A stretch of 64,000 bases of DNA from positions 17,948,501 through 18,012,500 of the forward strand of contig LR990046.1 of assembly GCA_905147135.1 (NCBI GenBank), in the 5' to 3' direction. Below are positions 12,211 through 24,249 of the stretch, in pieces. The notes beneath the pieces are model-generated. The model saw only the letters and a program-made list of their open reading frames with translations, had not been told where the DNA came from and searched no databases. A program made the position numbers and the translations under genes. The stretch is from Blastobasis lacticolella (Eukaryota; Arthropoda; Insecta; Lepidoptera; Blastobasidae). The number at the start of each line of letters is the position of its first letter. The first letter of the stretch is position 1.

Positions 12211-12990
12211 GAGACCTGTATAGGGCTGCGTAGATACGGGTGTGGCCACCGTTATACACACGAACCCACATTATCAACAGGTCCCTGTCTTCAAGGCCGT
12301 GTAAACGGTGGCAACAGATATCCTCCCGAATACACACCCCGGCACGACGCACAAAATTATGCTCGAGCTTGTACCCAGGGTAAGTTAGATATGATGTATC
12401 AGCCGGGCAGGATATCTGTGTCTCCGTTAGAAAAAGAAGGGCCGGCTGCGCAGACTCGAGGTGTTCATGGACTGCGTTTACGTTGCTGTGTAGACCCCTA
12501 ATATTGTAAAAATCCACCTTTAGAGTGGATGGGGTTGCCGCTTTTAAAACAATATTTCTTTTTTTCTTTCTGGCCATATTTGGGGGTAATTAAAAGTTTG
12601 AAGGGAAAACGTTGCTCCGACAGCAAATAGGCAAAGGGGCTGTCATAACTGCCACGTAGTCCGGAATGTATGCGGTCGGCTGGCGCAGCGGGCGGAAGCG
12701 AGACTGGCAGCTCAGTCTCCCAGGGCGGAGATTACGTATTCCCTGGGTTCGGGAGCCCGTTCAGCCTGCGGGCGGCCAGCGGACAGCCGTTTCACTAGGT
12801 CTCCCTGACCGCCGCGCCAACACACCGCCCCCGCTCAGCCATGTAACAGCGAATATGACAGCTAGGACCCTCCACTGCCAAAGCCACGGTTCCCCATGGA
12901 GCACTAAAAACCTTACTCACCGGCAGAAACACAACACTATTAAAATAGTGTTGTTTGACTGCTGTATTCTGTTAGGTGGAGGTACTTCTT
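12179..12990 (-). mobile_element. LINE 5' fragment, second copy
   Basis: Copy of the LINE start and leader from 6483-7300. The minus frame begins at 12577 with M-A-R-K-K-K-R and runs through the first 120 or so endonuclease residues without the nonsense change seen in copy 1, then stops at the duplication junction about 12211. It is a fossil of the duplication, not an independent insertion. Confidence 0.88.
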
Positions 12991-13860
12991 TAATGTTCTG
13001 ATATTTTATGAAACAACGGATTAATCGCGTTCTTACGTTTATTTACATTTATTTGTTTTTCTAGGTTTCCTAAAGACAAGACATGGCGATGTCTGGGTTG
13101 CAAATTGGAAGTGTTACGTTGCAAACATTTTGAACAAGATAATAAGTAGATGCAAGTCCCTTCAGTCCTGGTGTATCTTTATTATATAATATTTTACTGA
13201 AAATAGAGAATATGCTGCCTGTTTAATATATTAATGTAAATATAGGTTTTAAGACTTTCGTGGTTATTCACTACACTTTCACTACACATACTAACCGTGG
13301 TAACAAACCCGATAATATGTGTAGTGAAAGTGTAATGTAAATATCCTTTTCATTTTTTTTATGATTATGTTCTCTAGAGGGCATCATATTCAATTTTCGT
13401 AGGCCAACCTGTGGATAATGAAGATACTTCTAACGATAAGTAAGTAGGTACCTACTTAGTTTAAAAGTTATGAGGCAACAAATATACATTTATACTGGTC
13501 AAAATCCTCAAAACCCTCCTTCATGCAAAAGCAAGCACTGCCGATTCACGATATGTAGGATCGAGAGATAAAAAAGACGGTGGTAGGTATCAGGGCGTGG
13601 GTTTGATTCTCTAGACACCTTGCCTTTTATTATAAAGTCAATATAAAATTATAAGGTCACGTTTTAAAAAATGACAAAATCATCCGGAGCGAAATATACT
13701 CACAAGTCAGATTTGTTTATATTCGTTACGAGTGGAAATTCGTAGCAAAATATAACATTGCAGATGGGCTGCCTTGTACCGTCCCTGCATTTGCATTAGT
13801 ATGTGTGTTTTAGAGATCTGCTTCTGTAGATAATTTTTTTTCTCTATGATTGTAGATAAT
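12985..13860 (+). repeat. Repeat family R, second direct copy
   Basis: Nearly identical to 7370-8250, including the GACA..TGTC hairpin and CTCTAGAGGGCATCAT. It was carried by the tandem duplication. Confidence 0.75.
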
Positions 13861-14082
13861 TCATAGATAATCAAAGTTACTAGACAAAAAAATTCAATGA
13901 ACATAGTATATTTTTTTCTATGGGTGGTAACCAAGCCAACAAATGCCAAAAAATAAGTAGCGTGCAATGGGCGCTCTCTGTTTACCCTTTACCTAATTTA
14001 TAATAGATAACCATCGGTACCTAACAGACCTTTGGAATACGAAACCCATACAGACGAGTTGTTGTAGCGTTGATGCGCGACA

Positions 14083-16094
14083 ATGAGGTACACGCGATCA
14101 TTGTTACATATGTTAAATTATGTTCCACGGCAAAGGCATTGCTGTCGGATTATGCTCTTACTTAGCTGCTTCACCGTATTCTGCTATTTTTGCCTCATCA
14201 GCAAGTCAGATGAGACTATGTACAATGAGTCAACTAGCCTGGAGTATATGGACAATGTCACCGAAGATTATCGATATGCATCCTTCTACTGGAAACCAGA
14301 TAAGCTCCCCGAAAACCTCAAGTTCATCCTAGCATGGGATCCTTTGAGACCACTGCAACTCGACGTAGCATATTTTGAAGAAGAGCAGAAGACTTTCATC
14401 AAGTTTAATTGTTCGGTGATAGATTGTTACGTCACCAGCGATAGATACTTCTTCGGCGGTGACCTCTCCAGGTTCGATTCCATACTGTTCTACAATCAAA
14501 ACTTAAATGCATCCGATTTGCCTGCCACGAGATACTACCATCAAAAATACCTATTTTTCAGCACAGAGTCCTCGGCGCTCTATCCGGTTTGCGAAGAAGA
14601 GTTCGATGAATTCTTTAATTGGACCTTGACTTACAAACTTATGTCCGATTTTCCATTAACATATTTCTTAATAAGCAACGCTGAGGGGGAAGTCATTGGC
14701 CCCAAAGTCAATATGCACTGGGACGAAGTGGGGTCCAGTAAAGTTACAGAAGAGGAATACATGTACAATTTGTGGAAGAGTAAAAGCAAAGCGGCTGCAT
14801 GGTTTGTATCGCATTGCCATACTCGTAGCGGCCGGGAGAGTTTTGTAAAGCAGCTCCAAGAAGCCCTCAAAAAATACGGATGGACGATAGATATTTTTTC
14901 GGAAGATGATTGTGGAACCTTACAATGCCCATTAGCTATCCAGGATAAATGCGCTTTGTTATTGAAGTATGATTATTTTTTCTATATGTCGCTGGAGAAT
15001 TCCTTTGCTGAGGATTATGTGACTGAAAAATTATTTACAGCGGTAGGCAATTATGTCATCCCCATTGTTTATGGAGGCGCTAATTATTCAAGGTAATGTA
15101 TTCTATAATTGAAATACTTTTCCCTACTAGGTGGGCATTTGTACGCCATCTCATCTGATGGGAAGCGACGATTCGGCCGAAGGTGGAGCATGCCTGTCCA
15201 GAAACAGCTATTGACTCTGGTCTTGTTCGGGGAACGCACTAGCATACAAAGCTCTTAGCTATACGCTTTAGAAACATCAAGCCAAACCGGTTCGTTCGGA
15301 TAGCTGGTATGATATATCTCCTACATGAGGATGAAAAGCATATCTCTTGGGACCGATGGCAAAATGCGGCCGTTGAGATACAATCGAGCAATTCGTTCGC
15401 ATATTCCCCGAAATGCAGGCGCTCGCAAGTGTGTCGGTGGACTACGGTTAAGGATCACATTCTTGACTCCAAGATATAAGCTGTATGACTGAAGTGATAA
15501 ATACACAATTTTTTTGAACCCCTAACGAAATAAATAGGAGTTTGTCTCTGTATATCTTTGACATCGTAGCTCCTGAATGGATGTACCGATTTGGATGCGA
15601 TTTATTAGAAAGCCAGTGTAATCGAGATGGTCATTAAAATTTAGAGTTTTGAAAATATGTGACTACCTATATGTAAACTTGTTGGGGATTATCCGACTTT
15701 TTCTGTCGGTTAGGTAATTGGTTTATCTTTTGTCTGATAAAAATTGTTTTATAGCTCTGTGCTCTATTGGTTTTACAGATATCTTCCGCCATCATCGTAC
15801 CTGAATGAAGTCGACTACACACCGGAGGAGTTGGCGCGGACCATGGACCACTACATAAAGTCTGGGCTTGAATACGTCCAGTTCTTCAAGTGGCGGTCGC
15901 GTTATCGGTACCACAGCCTTCTACGGTCTGCAGCAGAAAATTTGAGTGCGGTGTGTGCGGCGCTCCATGACAGGACTAAGGTCGAAACAGTGACAATGTA
16001 TAATAATTTCAGGACGTGGTGGCATCCGACTTACGAAAGAGATTGCGTGATAAATTCTGAGTGCAAAGCAAAGCTTGCAGCGGATGGTTATTAA
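14083..16094 (+). CDS. Alpha-1,3-fucosyltransferase (GT10), copy 2
   Basis: Exons 14083-15092 and 15779-16094 with the same GT-AG sites as copy 1; 441 residues, intact. It differs from copy 1 at about nine residues. The notable one is codon 393 (15945-15947): AGT (Ser) instead of TGT (Cys), so the C-terminal C-x-x-C becomes S-x-x-C. A nearby sequon is also lost (N-R-T to D-R-T). The catalytic motifs S-L-E-N-S-F-A-E-D-Y-V-T-E-K-L and P-I-V-Y-G-G-A-N-Y are unchanged. In vertebrate family members the two Cys of this pair are disulphide-bonded to partners near the start of the catalytic domain, so folding or activity could be affected; that effect is inference. The AATAAA of copy 1 is changed here, and a MITE sits 59 bp after the stop. 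Confidence 0.88.
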
Positions 16095-16152
16095 GTCTTC
16101 GGTCTTTCGGAGTCCCTATCTCTTCTACGCTTATAGACGGTCCTTATAGTAA

Positions 16153-16567
16153 AGCGCGCTCCACATGTGGACAGTTTCGCGGGAACACGAGAATGTAGAG
16201 GGAGTATTCGTGTAGTCCCGTGCATGTTTGGCATGTATCGCCTATTTCATAGACTAAGTAGAGATAGTTTGTTGTCGTCTCAATTCGCTCGATTTTATAT
16301 TTATATTTCTAGCGCTTTTTCCCGTAACAGGTTCGGGGTACACTTGACCATGATCCAGGATATTAGTAGATCAAGTAACTACAGTAGAGAAGCTGCCATC
16401 ACCTCTGTGACCCTGTTTACAGTAGATTACCGATATTACACCGATGAATCGATAAAATGTCGCGCGTTTTGACACCACCACATCCCTAATAGGCGAGAAT
16501 GTAGAGGGTCGACCAAAGTCCCGGCAAAAGTTTCGCCAGAAGTTTCGGCGAACATGTGGAGTGCGCT
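16153..16567. mobile_element. 415 bp MITE, Harbinger-like, with TAA target duplication
   Basis: Terminal inverted repeats AGCGCGCTCCACATGT (left) and its partner with one mismatch (right, reading AGCGCACTCCACATGT on the minus strand). It is flanked by TAA at 16150-16152 and 16568-16570. The tandem copy of this locus (about 10525-10545) holds the empty site with one TAA, which proves the ends. A 3 bp TWA target is typical of PIF/Harbinger elements. Internal GAGAATGTAGAGGG occurs near both ends. The 101-residue frame inside is not a transposase. An internal stretch (about 16345-16420) resembles 27955-28020. Confidence 0.92.
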
Positions 16568-17274
16568 TAAGGTTCAGCAACTGTTTTTAGTAATAATGTT
16601 CTAGAAAATAATGTATCGGCCAAATAATCGTTGGCTGACATACCTACCCAAAACAAATCAAGGGCCACTTGTTGATTTTGATATCCAGACCGATTTCATT
16701 ATTTAAAAGTAAAACTTACCTCTAATACTTCGGGGATTTTTTTCAACCATGGTAATAATGGATAATTATTTTGTGTAAAATTTGCCTAAGTGTAAAAAAA
16801 CTTTTTGTGAGATACAGTCCCATAATTTTTGAAGTAGGTCATTTTATGGCAAATTTTTTTCTAACACTCGAATTTACCCTGTTTTAAACACTTAAGTCAC
16901 TTTGTATTATATGGTTTACACTGCACTTAAAAAATATTAAAATTGACGAATTTCATGTATATTAATTTGTTACAAATCATTTTTTTTTGTTTATATTACT
17001 AATTCCGCTATGAAATGAACGTATTCTTGGCATGAAACCCAGAATAAAACTCAACGAATTGCCGGCATGAAAACCACCCTCTTTAATTAATTTAATTTGC
17101 ATATTTCTTGCGTTTTATATGGTTTTTGTTTGTTACATTATATTTTTATATTTTTCTAATTATATTATTAGATTTAATAGTTATATTGTTTTTGGTTTTT
17201 TTATTATGACGTTATATTTGTAGTTTTATTGTTCAAATAATAATCTTAATAGATTTAACTGTGTTCCACATTTT

Positions 17275-18229
17275 TTATTTCATCATCACAACCCATTACA
17301 GTCCAGTGCAGGACTAAGGGCTTCTCTCACAAATGGGGAAGTTATTGCCATAATCTCTTCGCTCCAACCCGCCTGGGGTTGGAGATCGCAGTGTTATAAA
17401 TATAACAATAGAAAACGCTGCTGCCCATTGAAAATGAATGTGAAAATGAGAAAGCATTTATTGAATTAGGATTACGTTAATTAATCTCTTTTCGAACGTC
17501 AAAAATCGAATAGAAAGCAAAGGGAAAGTTAAGCGAGCTCATCCAGGTAGGGGGCGACGCATGCAGACCGATCAGCGCGCACGAGCGCTCACTCCGGCGA
17601 GACACCGGACACCGATACACGCCACGCACATAACCGTGCGTGCCCGGCCCCAGCCAGCCCGCCGGTGCGAGCACCCGCACCCACCAGCCGGCCTACCCGC
17701 GTCGCCCCCTGAGCTCGGAACAATTAAGTTAAAAGAATGTCGTCTGTCTGTCAGTACGCCGCTTCAGTTAGGAAAATGACCATCTGTGGGAGAAAGAAAC
17801 GGCAAGAAACCCACAGGTACATTGCATTGATACATTTGTCAATTTAATTTGATTGAGCCTGACTTGATTGGAATATGATGTGGACCCCTACAAATCAGTT
17901 AAGATAACTAATTATAAGAATAAAAATAATAATAAAATAGTACAGCAAAAGCAGTCCAGTCCACCAAGGCAGCATCCGTTCACGAGCATGACGCAAGGCC
18001 CAGCCATCGTCCGATTAAACAATATTTGAGGGAAGAGAACGACCCGACCCCCACGCCACTACCAGGCAGACTTTTAAGTGAGCATGCACTGCCCATATCG
18101 CAAATATTTAAAAAAGATTTGTTATTGAACTACTATTCCACATCAAGTCATCCTCACCCAATTTACAAAATTGTAAATTTATTTATAAATAACTTCCTAT
18201 TTCGAAGAGCTAGTAGTACACCATACATG
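17275..18229. repeat. Repeat A plus GC-rich tail of unit 2
   Basis: Copy of 11253-12210. The repeat A part is 17275-17430. Beyond 18229 the sequence continues as the ancestral flank (TTTGTTATTGATA), whereas unit 1 jumps into the LINE here. Confidence 0.65.
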
Positions 18230-18299
18230 TTTGTTATTGATATATTTATTAATTTTATAATAGGCTTTTTCAGTTGTTTTCATCTTTTCTTTAAATTGA

Positions 18300-20720
18300 G
18301 ATTCAGGCAAATAAATTAATAATACATTCAGGAATATGATTATAAAATCTTATACAGTTACCCATGAAAGATGAATTTACTTTACTAAGTCTGAACAACG
18401 GCGTTACCAGTTTATTTTTGTTTCTTAAATTGACATTATGAATATCAGTGTTTTTAGCAAATTGGGTAATATGCTTTCTAACATACATAATATTATCAAA
18501 TATTTATTGACTTGAGAAGGTTAATACATCAATTTCTTTAAACAATCCTTTGAGCGAATCATGTCGACGTAATCCATATATTGCTCTTACAGCTTGTTCT
18601 TGTAGTTTGAATATGATGTAATTATCAGCACACTTGCCACATAGTATGAATAACTATAATAAACTAATCTAGCTGTATTCATGGCAATATCACACGGCAA
18701 ATGCAGCCGAACTTAACCTACTAGCCAATGATTCAATATGTGAGCCCCATTGAATTTTTGAATCTATATTAACGCCTAGGAAACTACTTTATTTCTCTAC
18801 CAACTCAAGTTACGTTTTATCTAATATAACATTACATTGATTACTTTGTACATTAGGAAGGCAAAAATGATAGCATTTTGTTTTGTAGAGTTTAAGACTA
18901 AGTTATTAATCGTACACCAATGAACTACATTCTGAAGAACACAGTTTACTTCGTCTATATTATTATCTTTCCTATTAATTTTAAATATCAGTGAAGTGTC
19001 GTCAGCAAACAAAACTATACCAGCGGTGTTCTGCACCATGTATGGAAGGTCATTTATATAGACAAGAAAGAGAAACGGTCCCAATATCCTTGTGGCACTC
19101 CAATGCTCATTTTCCCCCCTGCAGATAACTCTCCATTAACATTTACTTTTTAACTCTACCTTCTAAATATGATCTTATCATTTCAAGACTATCATGCGTA
19201 AAACCGTAATGTTTTAATTTTAGTAATAGTGTTGAATGAATTACACAATGAAATGCTTTGGACAAATCGCAAAAAACACCTACTGCATTATTATGTTCTT
19301 CCAATGCGCCAAAAATTTGTTAATTTTTACGCTAATACCAGCCTCAGCAGTATTGCGAACTTTTGTGAAGCCATATTGTTGTTGATGAAATAGTTTATTA
19401 CTATTAAAGTGTACAATCATTTGACTTAACATAATTTTTTTAAAGATTTTACTGAAAACGGGCAGGATGGACACCGGTCTAAAATTATTCAAACTATTTT
19501 TACAACCTGATTTGAATATTGGCACTACTTTACTGATTTTCATGAGGTCGGAGAAAACTCCTACTTAGACGCAAGCATTAAAAATGTAAGCATAATACGG
19601 TGTAAAATATCAACAACAGTATTTATAACTCTGACTGACATTCCCCAAATATCTTCCGTATTTTTCAACTTAATGCTTTTAAAAGCTTTAATGATAGTTT
19701 TAGCATCTACTTCGGAATAACAAAAGCCATTTTCACAGGTACCTTTATTTTGTTTTAACAAGTTTTCTGCACTAATTGGGCATGAGTTTAGCAGTGGGGT
19801 AGTTTTAATCGGTATTTCGGTAAATAATGTTTGGAACAACTCTTACTAATACTTGCAGTACTAGTTAAAGTTTCCGTTTTGATTTCATAATTTGTATCAC
19901 GAGGCTTTGTTTTCCCTGCCTCCTTATTTACTACATTCCACATAATCTTAGCTTTGTTTGAAGACAAACTTATAATTTTCTTATAGTGCTGTGATTTTAC
20001 CAATAGACAAACTTTCTTAAACGTTTTTGAATATTTTTTGACATATTCTACAAAATCTTTATCATAGCAATGAGCTCGCTGACCGTATAGTTCAAACATT
20101 CTATCTCTGCTTTTGCGGATACCTAAAGAAGCCCAATCACTAAATTTAGATTTACTGTTACTTTTTATATTTTTTTGCGTAAAAACACTTTGATAAACAT
20201 TATTAACAGAATTGAACACATCCGAAAATATAATGTTTGGGTCATGAGAATCAAGACAAAGGCAATGGTCTCCGATAAGGCTTGTTTGAAGTGTTCAATT
20301 CTCCTTTGAGTAATTGGTCTCCTAATTATTTAATTGGTATTACATTGTTCCGTAAAATCAAAGATAACGAATTGGCCACTATGGTCAGATCTTGTAAAAT
20401 TTATAATAGCCTTTTCGTTGACCTCACAACAGCAGAATACATTGTCGATGCAAGTCGCTGATGATTCTGTGCATCGTGTCGGCTCTAAAATACATAATTA
20501 AGATTAAAACTACGGAATAAGCTTATTATACTATTACTAAAAGTTGTTTTTTCTAATAAATTAACATTAAAATCTCCACAAACTCTTACCTTTTTTTACT
20601 TGTACAAAGTCTTTCTAAAACTTGTTCCATCGTTTATTCAAAAATCTCAAAATTTTCAATGTATGGTGGCCTATACACACAAAGTATGATGCACTTTTCT
20701 AGCTCTACGCAGGATAACTC
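18300..20720 (-). mobile_element. Degenerate CR1/Jockey-like LINE, minus strand
   Basis: Fragments in successive frames on the minus strand give an almost complete order. Endonuclease: a V-C-G-D-F-N-V-N segment near 20575 and the terminal R-S-D-H-S-G-Q motif near 20370. Linker region: 20219-19788. Reverse transcriptase: 19543-19280 with N-N-F-R-P-V-S-I-L-P-V-F-S-K and Q-Q-Q-Y-G-F, and 19084-18821 with the catalytic F-A-D-D box. C-terminal R-F-Y-N-H-I-P segment near 18350. Stops and frameshifts separate the pieces. It is a different family from the 4.1-6.9 kb LINE. Confidence 0.82.
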
Positions 20721-20749
20721 AATCTTATGTTTTACTGAGAGGCTATTTT

Positions 20750-21240
20750 CCTGCCTACGGAGATTCTCAGATGTTTTGCCTCTAAAACATTAGTCGCCTT
20801 GTACGACACCCACTAGTGTAAGGGGTTGGTGCTATTCTAATCTGCTGGACACCACACAGCCAATTTTTTTATTTATTTGCCGGGGCTGTTATTGTATTTT
20901 TTTTAATAGTTAAACAATATATAATTCGAAACTACTTTGGTCGCGGTACCTATCCGATGACGTAGCCGGGTGGTTACCGGAGCGTGTGCCAAAAGTACTT
21001 CGGGCCAACTAGGAACTGACAAGATCTCTACTAATGCAAGGTTAACACGTTAACTGCATAAAAAAACAGTAACTTTCATCAGGGGTCCTATTTTTGAACG
21101 GCTTGCCTCGATTTTAACGGTTTTCAATTTTGATTTTCGGCATGAAAAATTCGATATTGTGATGCATGATCTTGATTTACCCTATTTTTTTTAAACCCTA
21201 CTCTTTCGATGTTGCCAAATGTGATTACAAAAATATTGAA
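20750..21240. repeat. Repeat A fragment and repeat S, copy 1
   Basis: 20785-20870 is the TTAGTCGCC..TACGACACCCAC end of repeat A, minus orientation. 20915-21240 matches 34495-34830 (CTATCCGATGACGTA, GTGTGCCAAAAGTA, TTTCATCAGGGGTCC). No gene is present. Confidence 0.65.
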
Positions 21241-21430
21241 TTCGGTGAAATCTATCGGTGTAAACCTGTAATTAGCTCTGTACTGCTAGTATTCTTTTAT
21301 ATTGTGATCATTGCTGTTGGTTTTCCTTAAGTAAATAAAATAAAAATTTCATGCTGATAATCGTATAGGGGTACGACTTCAGGTTACTTTGACACATTGC
21401 GGAAAAATGAGTACCTACACTAAGTTTATT

Positions 21431-21775
21431 TTACTGGGAGTAGGAACTATTAGGTGCGCGTCGACTACTCTGCACCGCACGAGCCGTACGCGCTGCACGC
21501 GCCGCACGCATCGCATTGAGCGAAATTGCTGACGTTGCTGATGGCATGGCCACACCGGCCGCAACGCACGACCGCATCAGCATTGCTGACAGGGTTGCCA
21601 ACTGTGTATCATGATTTGGTACTAATAATGATAACTCAATAACACAAAACAAAACAGTCCGAGCGTTAAGCGACAAATTCCACCACACACCAAGTGGCAT
21701 TGCTGCAACACAAAATGCAAGGCTAAGAAAACACAGAGTCGCCAGAAATTTTATATATGCCGTTATTATATTCAT
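21431..21775 (-). other. Unsupported 114-codon frame with hydrophobic start
   Basis: An ATG at 21775 opens a frame whose first 50 residues are hydrophobic and signal-like. It ends in an Ala/Arg-rich tail made by a GC-rich, partly repetitive stretch (GCACGAGCCGTACGC type). I recognise no family, splice signals or neighbours that support it. It is more likely part of a repeat; kept only as a weak candidate. Confidence 0.15.
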
Positions 21776-22401
21776 AATATGTACATCAATTGACCTTCGT
21801 AGAGTATGATACGAGCGTTATTGGACCATATCAATAGGTTAAACCTGTTGATTAGACAAACAGTTGGAGAATTGATAAGTAGTTTGGCGTGTTGCGCCGA
21901 CCGCACCTAGAGGAGTTCCTATTGTTGGGAGCACAGCAGCGATTTTAGTCAGCTACTGTGCTTTGGATAAATGATTATGAAATTAAAATATGACGATTGA
22001 CGACCCTGATTACAAATCCTTCAATCGTTTAATCAAGGAGCTATTCGCAAAGATTTTTATAGCAACTAATCACTGTTAAAAAACTGGAGAAACACTAAAA
22101 CTACTAGCAACAGTTCCTAACAAAAACACCTCCACAATTCACTTCAAAAACTACCGAATGAACTTAACAAATGCAATGCAAATGGTAGCATTTAGTACCT
22201 GTGGCCATTATATTTAATAGCTGACGATCTCAGCTAAGTCCGCTGCACACGCGCCGACCCGTCACTTCTGTCGTCGCCGGATATGCGCGTATGTGATTGT
22301 CTTTACCGTCGCCGACTGTCTTATTGATTGCCTTTTTATTATTATTTCGCAGCTATTTTGTGGGGTACGTGCTGTTTTTATGACTAGTAGGTAGTCTCTT
22401 G
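21776..22401. other. Intergenic, nothing recognised
   Basis: AT-rich, no supported frame or nameable repeat. Confidence 0.5.
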
Positions 22402-22816
22402 AATAAGGAGTTTTCCAGTAGGTACTGATAGTTGGTTTCAAAAGCATCAATAGATGGCGCTCCTACAATTTTGGTAATCTTTTTATAAAGTATGATGGTA
22501 GCAGTGATTTCATGCAGCCAACTAATACTAAACTTAAAAATAAAATTATTATTAATATAAACATAACTGTTAAAGGTTGCACGAAACGTAATAAGAAATA
22601 TTTACAGAAATTGGCACTATGTTCCGTTATTATTACAACCTCTAAAATGGTTGAAAACTATTGATGAATAAAATATTATCCAATACAACGTACCCAGTGT
22701 TTATATCCTGTTTGCTAAGAACCTATTTCAAGCGATTATCAATTACCAGAATTGTCGGGGCGCCATCTAGTGAGTGGTTAGGAATGCTTTAGATACCTAT
22801 TGGAAAACTGCTCATT
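22402..22816 (-). mobile_element. MITE family M, copy 1
   Basis: Inverted copy of the elements at 31832-32371 and 47834-48251. Ends carry AGTTTTCCARTAGGTA-type inverted repeats, followed by a second inverted block (AGATGGCGC..ACAATTTTGGTAAT against its complement), giving foldable termini of about 70 bp. It has no coding capacity. Confidence 0.85.
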
Positions 22817-22904
22817 GTGCGGTAATGGCGAGGAACGAGGTGGCATATACGGAGAACTTACTACGAGTATCACGTGTTTTAAATATAATTCATGCTGGGA
22901 ATGG

Positions 22905-23110
22905 TAGAGTTGAATAAAAATGAATGAATGAATGGAAACTTTATTGCATAAAAGCAGGATATAGTCGGTACATATTGGTAGCAACAGAGAAAACAACAGG
23001 CGGTCTTATCGCTTAAAGCAATTTCTAACAGCTACTTTGGCTAACAACTCAAGTCGCCCAGTGGTCTTGGTGGTTGATGGTTACTCTATCGCACGCACCC
23101 CATCAGCTGA
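22905..23110 (-). mobile_element. LINE 3' tail remnant
   Basis: Contains AACTTTATTGCATAAAAG and the CAGGCGGTCTTATCGCTTAAAGC segment, related to 54200-54345. It resembles 3' untranslated tails of lepidopteran LINEs; no coding sequence is left. Confidence 0.45.
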
Positions 23111-24249
23111 CTACAGCGAAGTAGCCAGGAAGCCGCCGAGAACGACTCCGATTGGGAGCAAAGGAAAGGTTCCAAACCAGATCGGATGAACCGACGTGTG
23201 GTCATACACGGACATGTCAAATAAAAATGAACACCGATTCATCAAAATAGGTTCATTAGTTTAGAAAATATATGAGTTTCAGTAAACTTGGTCGAGGGTT
23301 ATCCTACTTATTCTGTCGGTTAAGTTATATGTCAAACGATAGGCAAACAGGCACGCAAATTAATTTTTAGAAATTTGATCTTTTTTTACGATTGACCGCC
23401 ATCTCACCGGACCGAAAGCGGCTATTAGAATTTTCTTTACAAAGACAACAAGCGATCGTCACGTTTTTGTTTTGTGCTACTCAGTGACAAACGAGCAAAC
23501 AGCCCACTTCACGTCTATGTAGAAACTGAGAGTGAAACCGGCGACCCTGGACGCCCGGGGCTCCGTGACAAGTCCGCTTCACACATGATGGCTAACATCG
23601 AGTTACTTTTCTCCAATGTAACGCTCGGTTTCTAACGTGATTGCGCATGTATGGCGAACATGTTTCTCGTTATGGGAGTGTCATTTTTCAAACGTTTACT
23701 GCGAGTGAAAAAGTAGGCTCTCGCAGGTGAATGCTCTTGGATGTTGGAGTAAAGAAGTCGTATTGGCAAATGTATTGTGGAATTATTATTTTAACTATAC
23801 TGTTGGTTTTGTTGGTTTTTATAATAACAGTTTTTGCACGCCTGCGAAACTCTACAAACCAGCGGGATCCTATTACTTTTCTGATCAATTAATTTACCCA
23901 GTAACTATTTTAGTCGGGATTAACGTAGCTATGTAATATAGGGAGCTCCCACTCATCCATCTCTTCATCAGGTTGCCTGCCTGCTTAAAATACAATATAG
24001 ACAACTGATTAGTATTATTCCACATTAACCCATAACAGCCCACTGCAGGACATAACCCTCCTCTACCTTAGTAGAGGGCTTTGCCTTATAGATTAAAATA
24101 CTCATTTTCTGGTCTCCGGAGGTCGATTCTGGCTTCTAAAACATCGATACCCGACGTAAGACCCGTATCACTATATTCTAAAAGAAGAGAGGTATAATCT
24201 GAATATAAATTTCAGTTAAAAATAGCTATTGTAGAGATTACTCGTAATA
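23111..24249. other. Intergenic, repeats only
   Basis: 24015-24075 is a fragment of repeat A (CCCACTGCAGGACATAACC). Short overlapping frames on both strands at 23688-23936 show no recognisable protein. Nothing else is supported. Confidence 0.5.

Larger units (their letters stand above)
12211..18229. repeat. Tandem duplication, unit 2
   Basis: Second unit of the head-to-tail duplication, collinear with 6483-12210. Relative to unit 1 it lacks about 80 bp of LINE leader and about 40 bp near 13815, and has gained a 415 bp MITE at 16153-16567. Confidence 0.88.

Noticed and set aside
11852..12223. 123-codon frame at the end of duplication unit 1
   Set aside because: It runs across the duplication junction and its counterpart in unit 2 is interrupted; composition is that of repeat DNA.
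16167..16472. 101-codon frame as a MITE transposase
   Set aside because: No transposase motif, and the element is only 415 bp with a clear empty site.
23688..23936. Overlapping frames on both strands
   Set aside because: No recognisable protein on either strand and no splice context.
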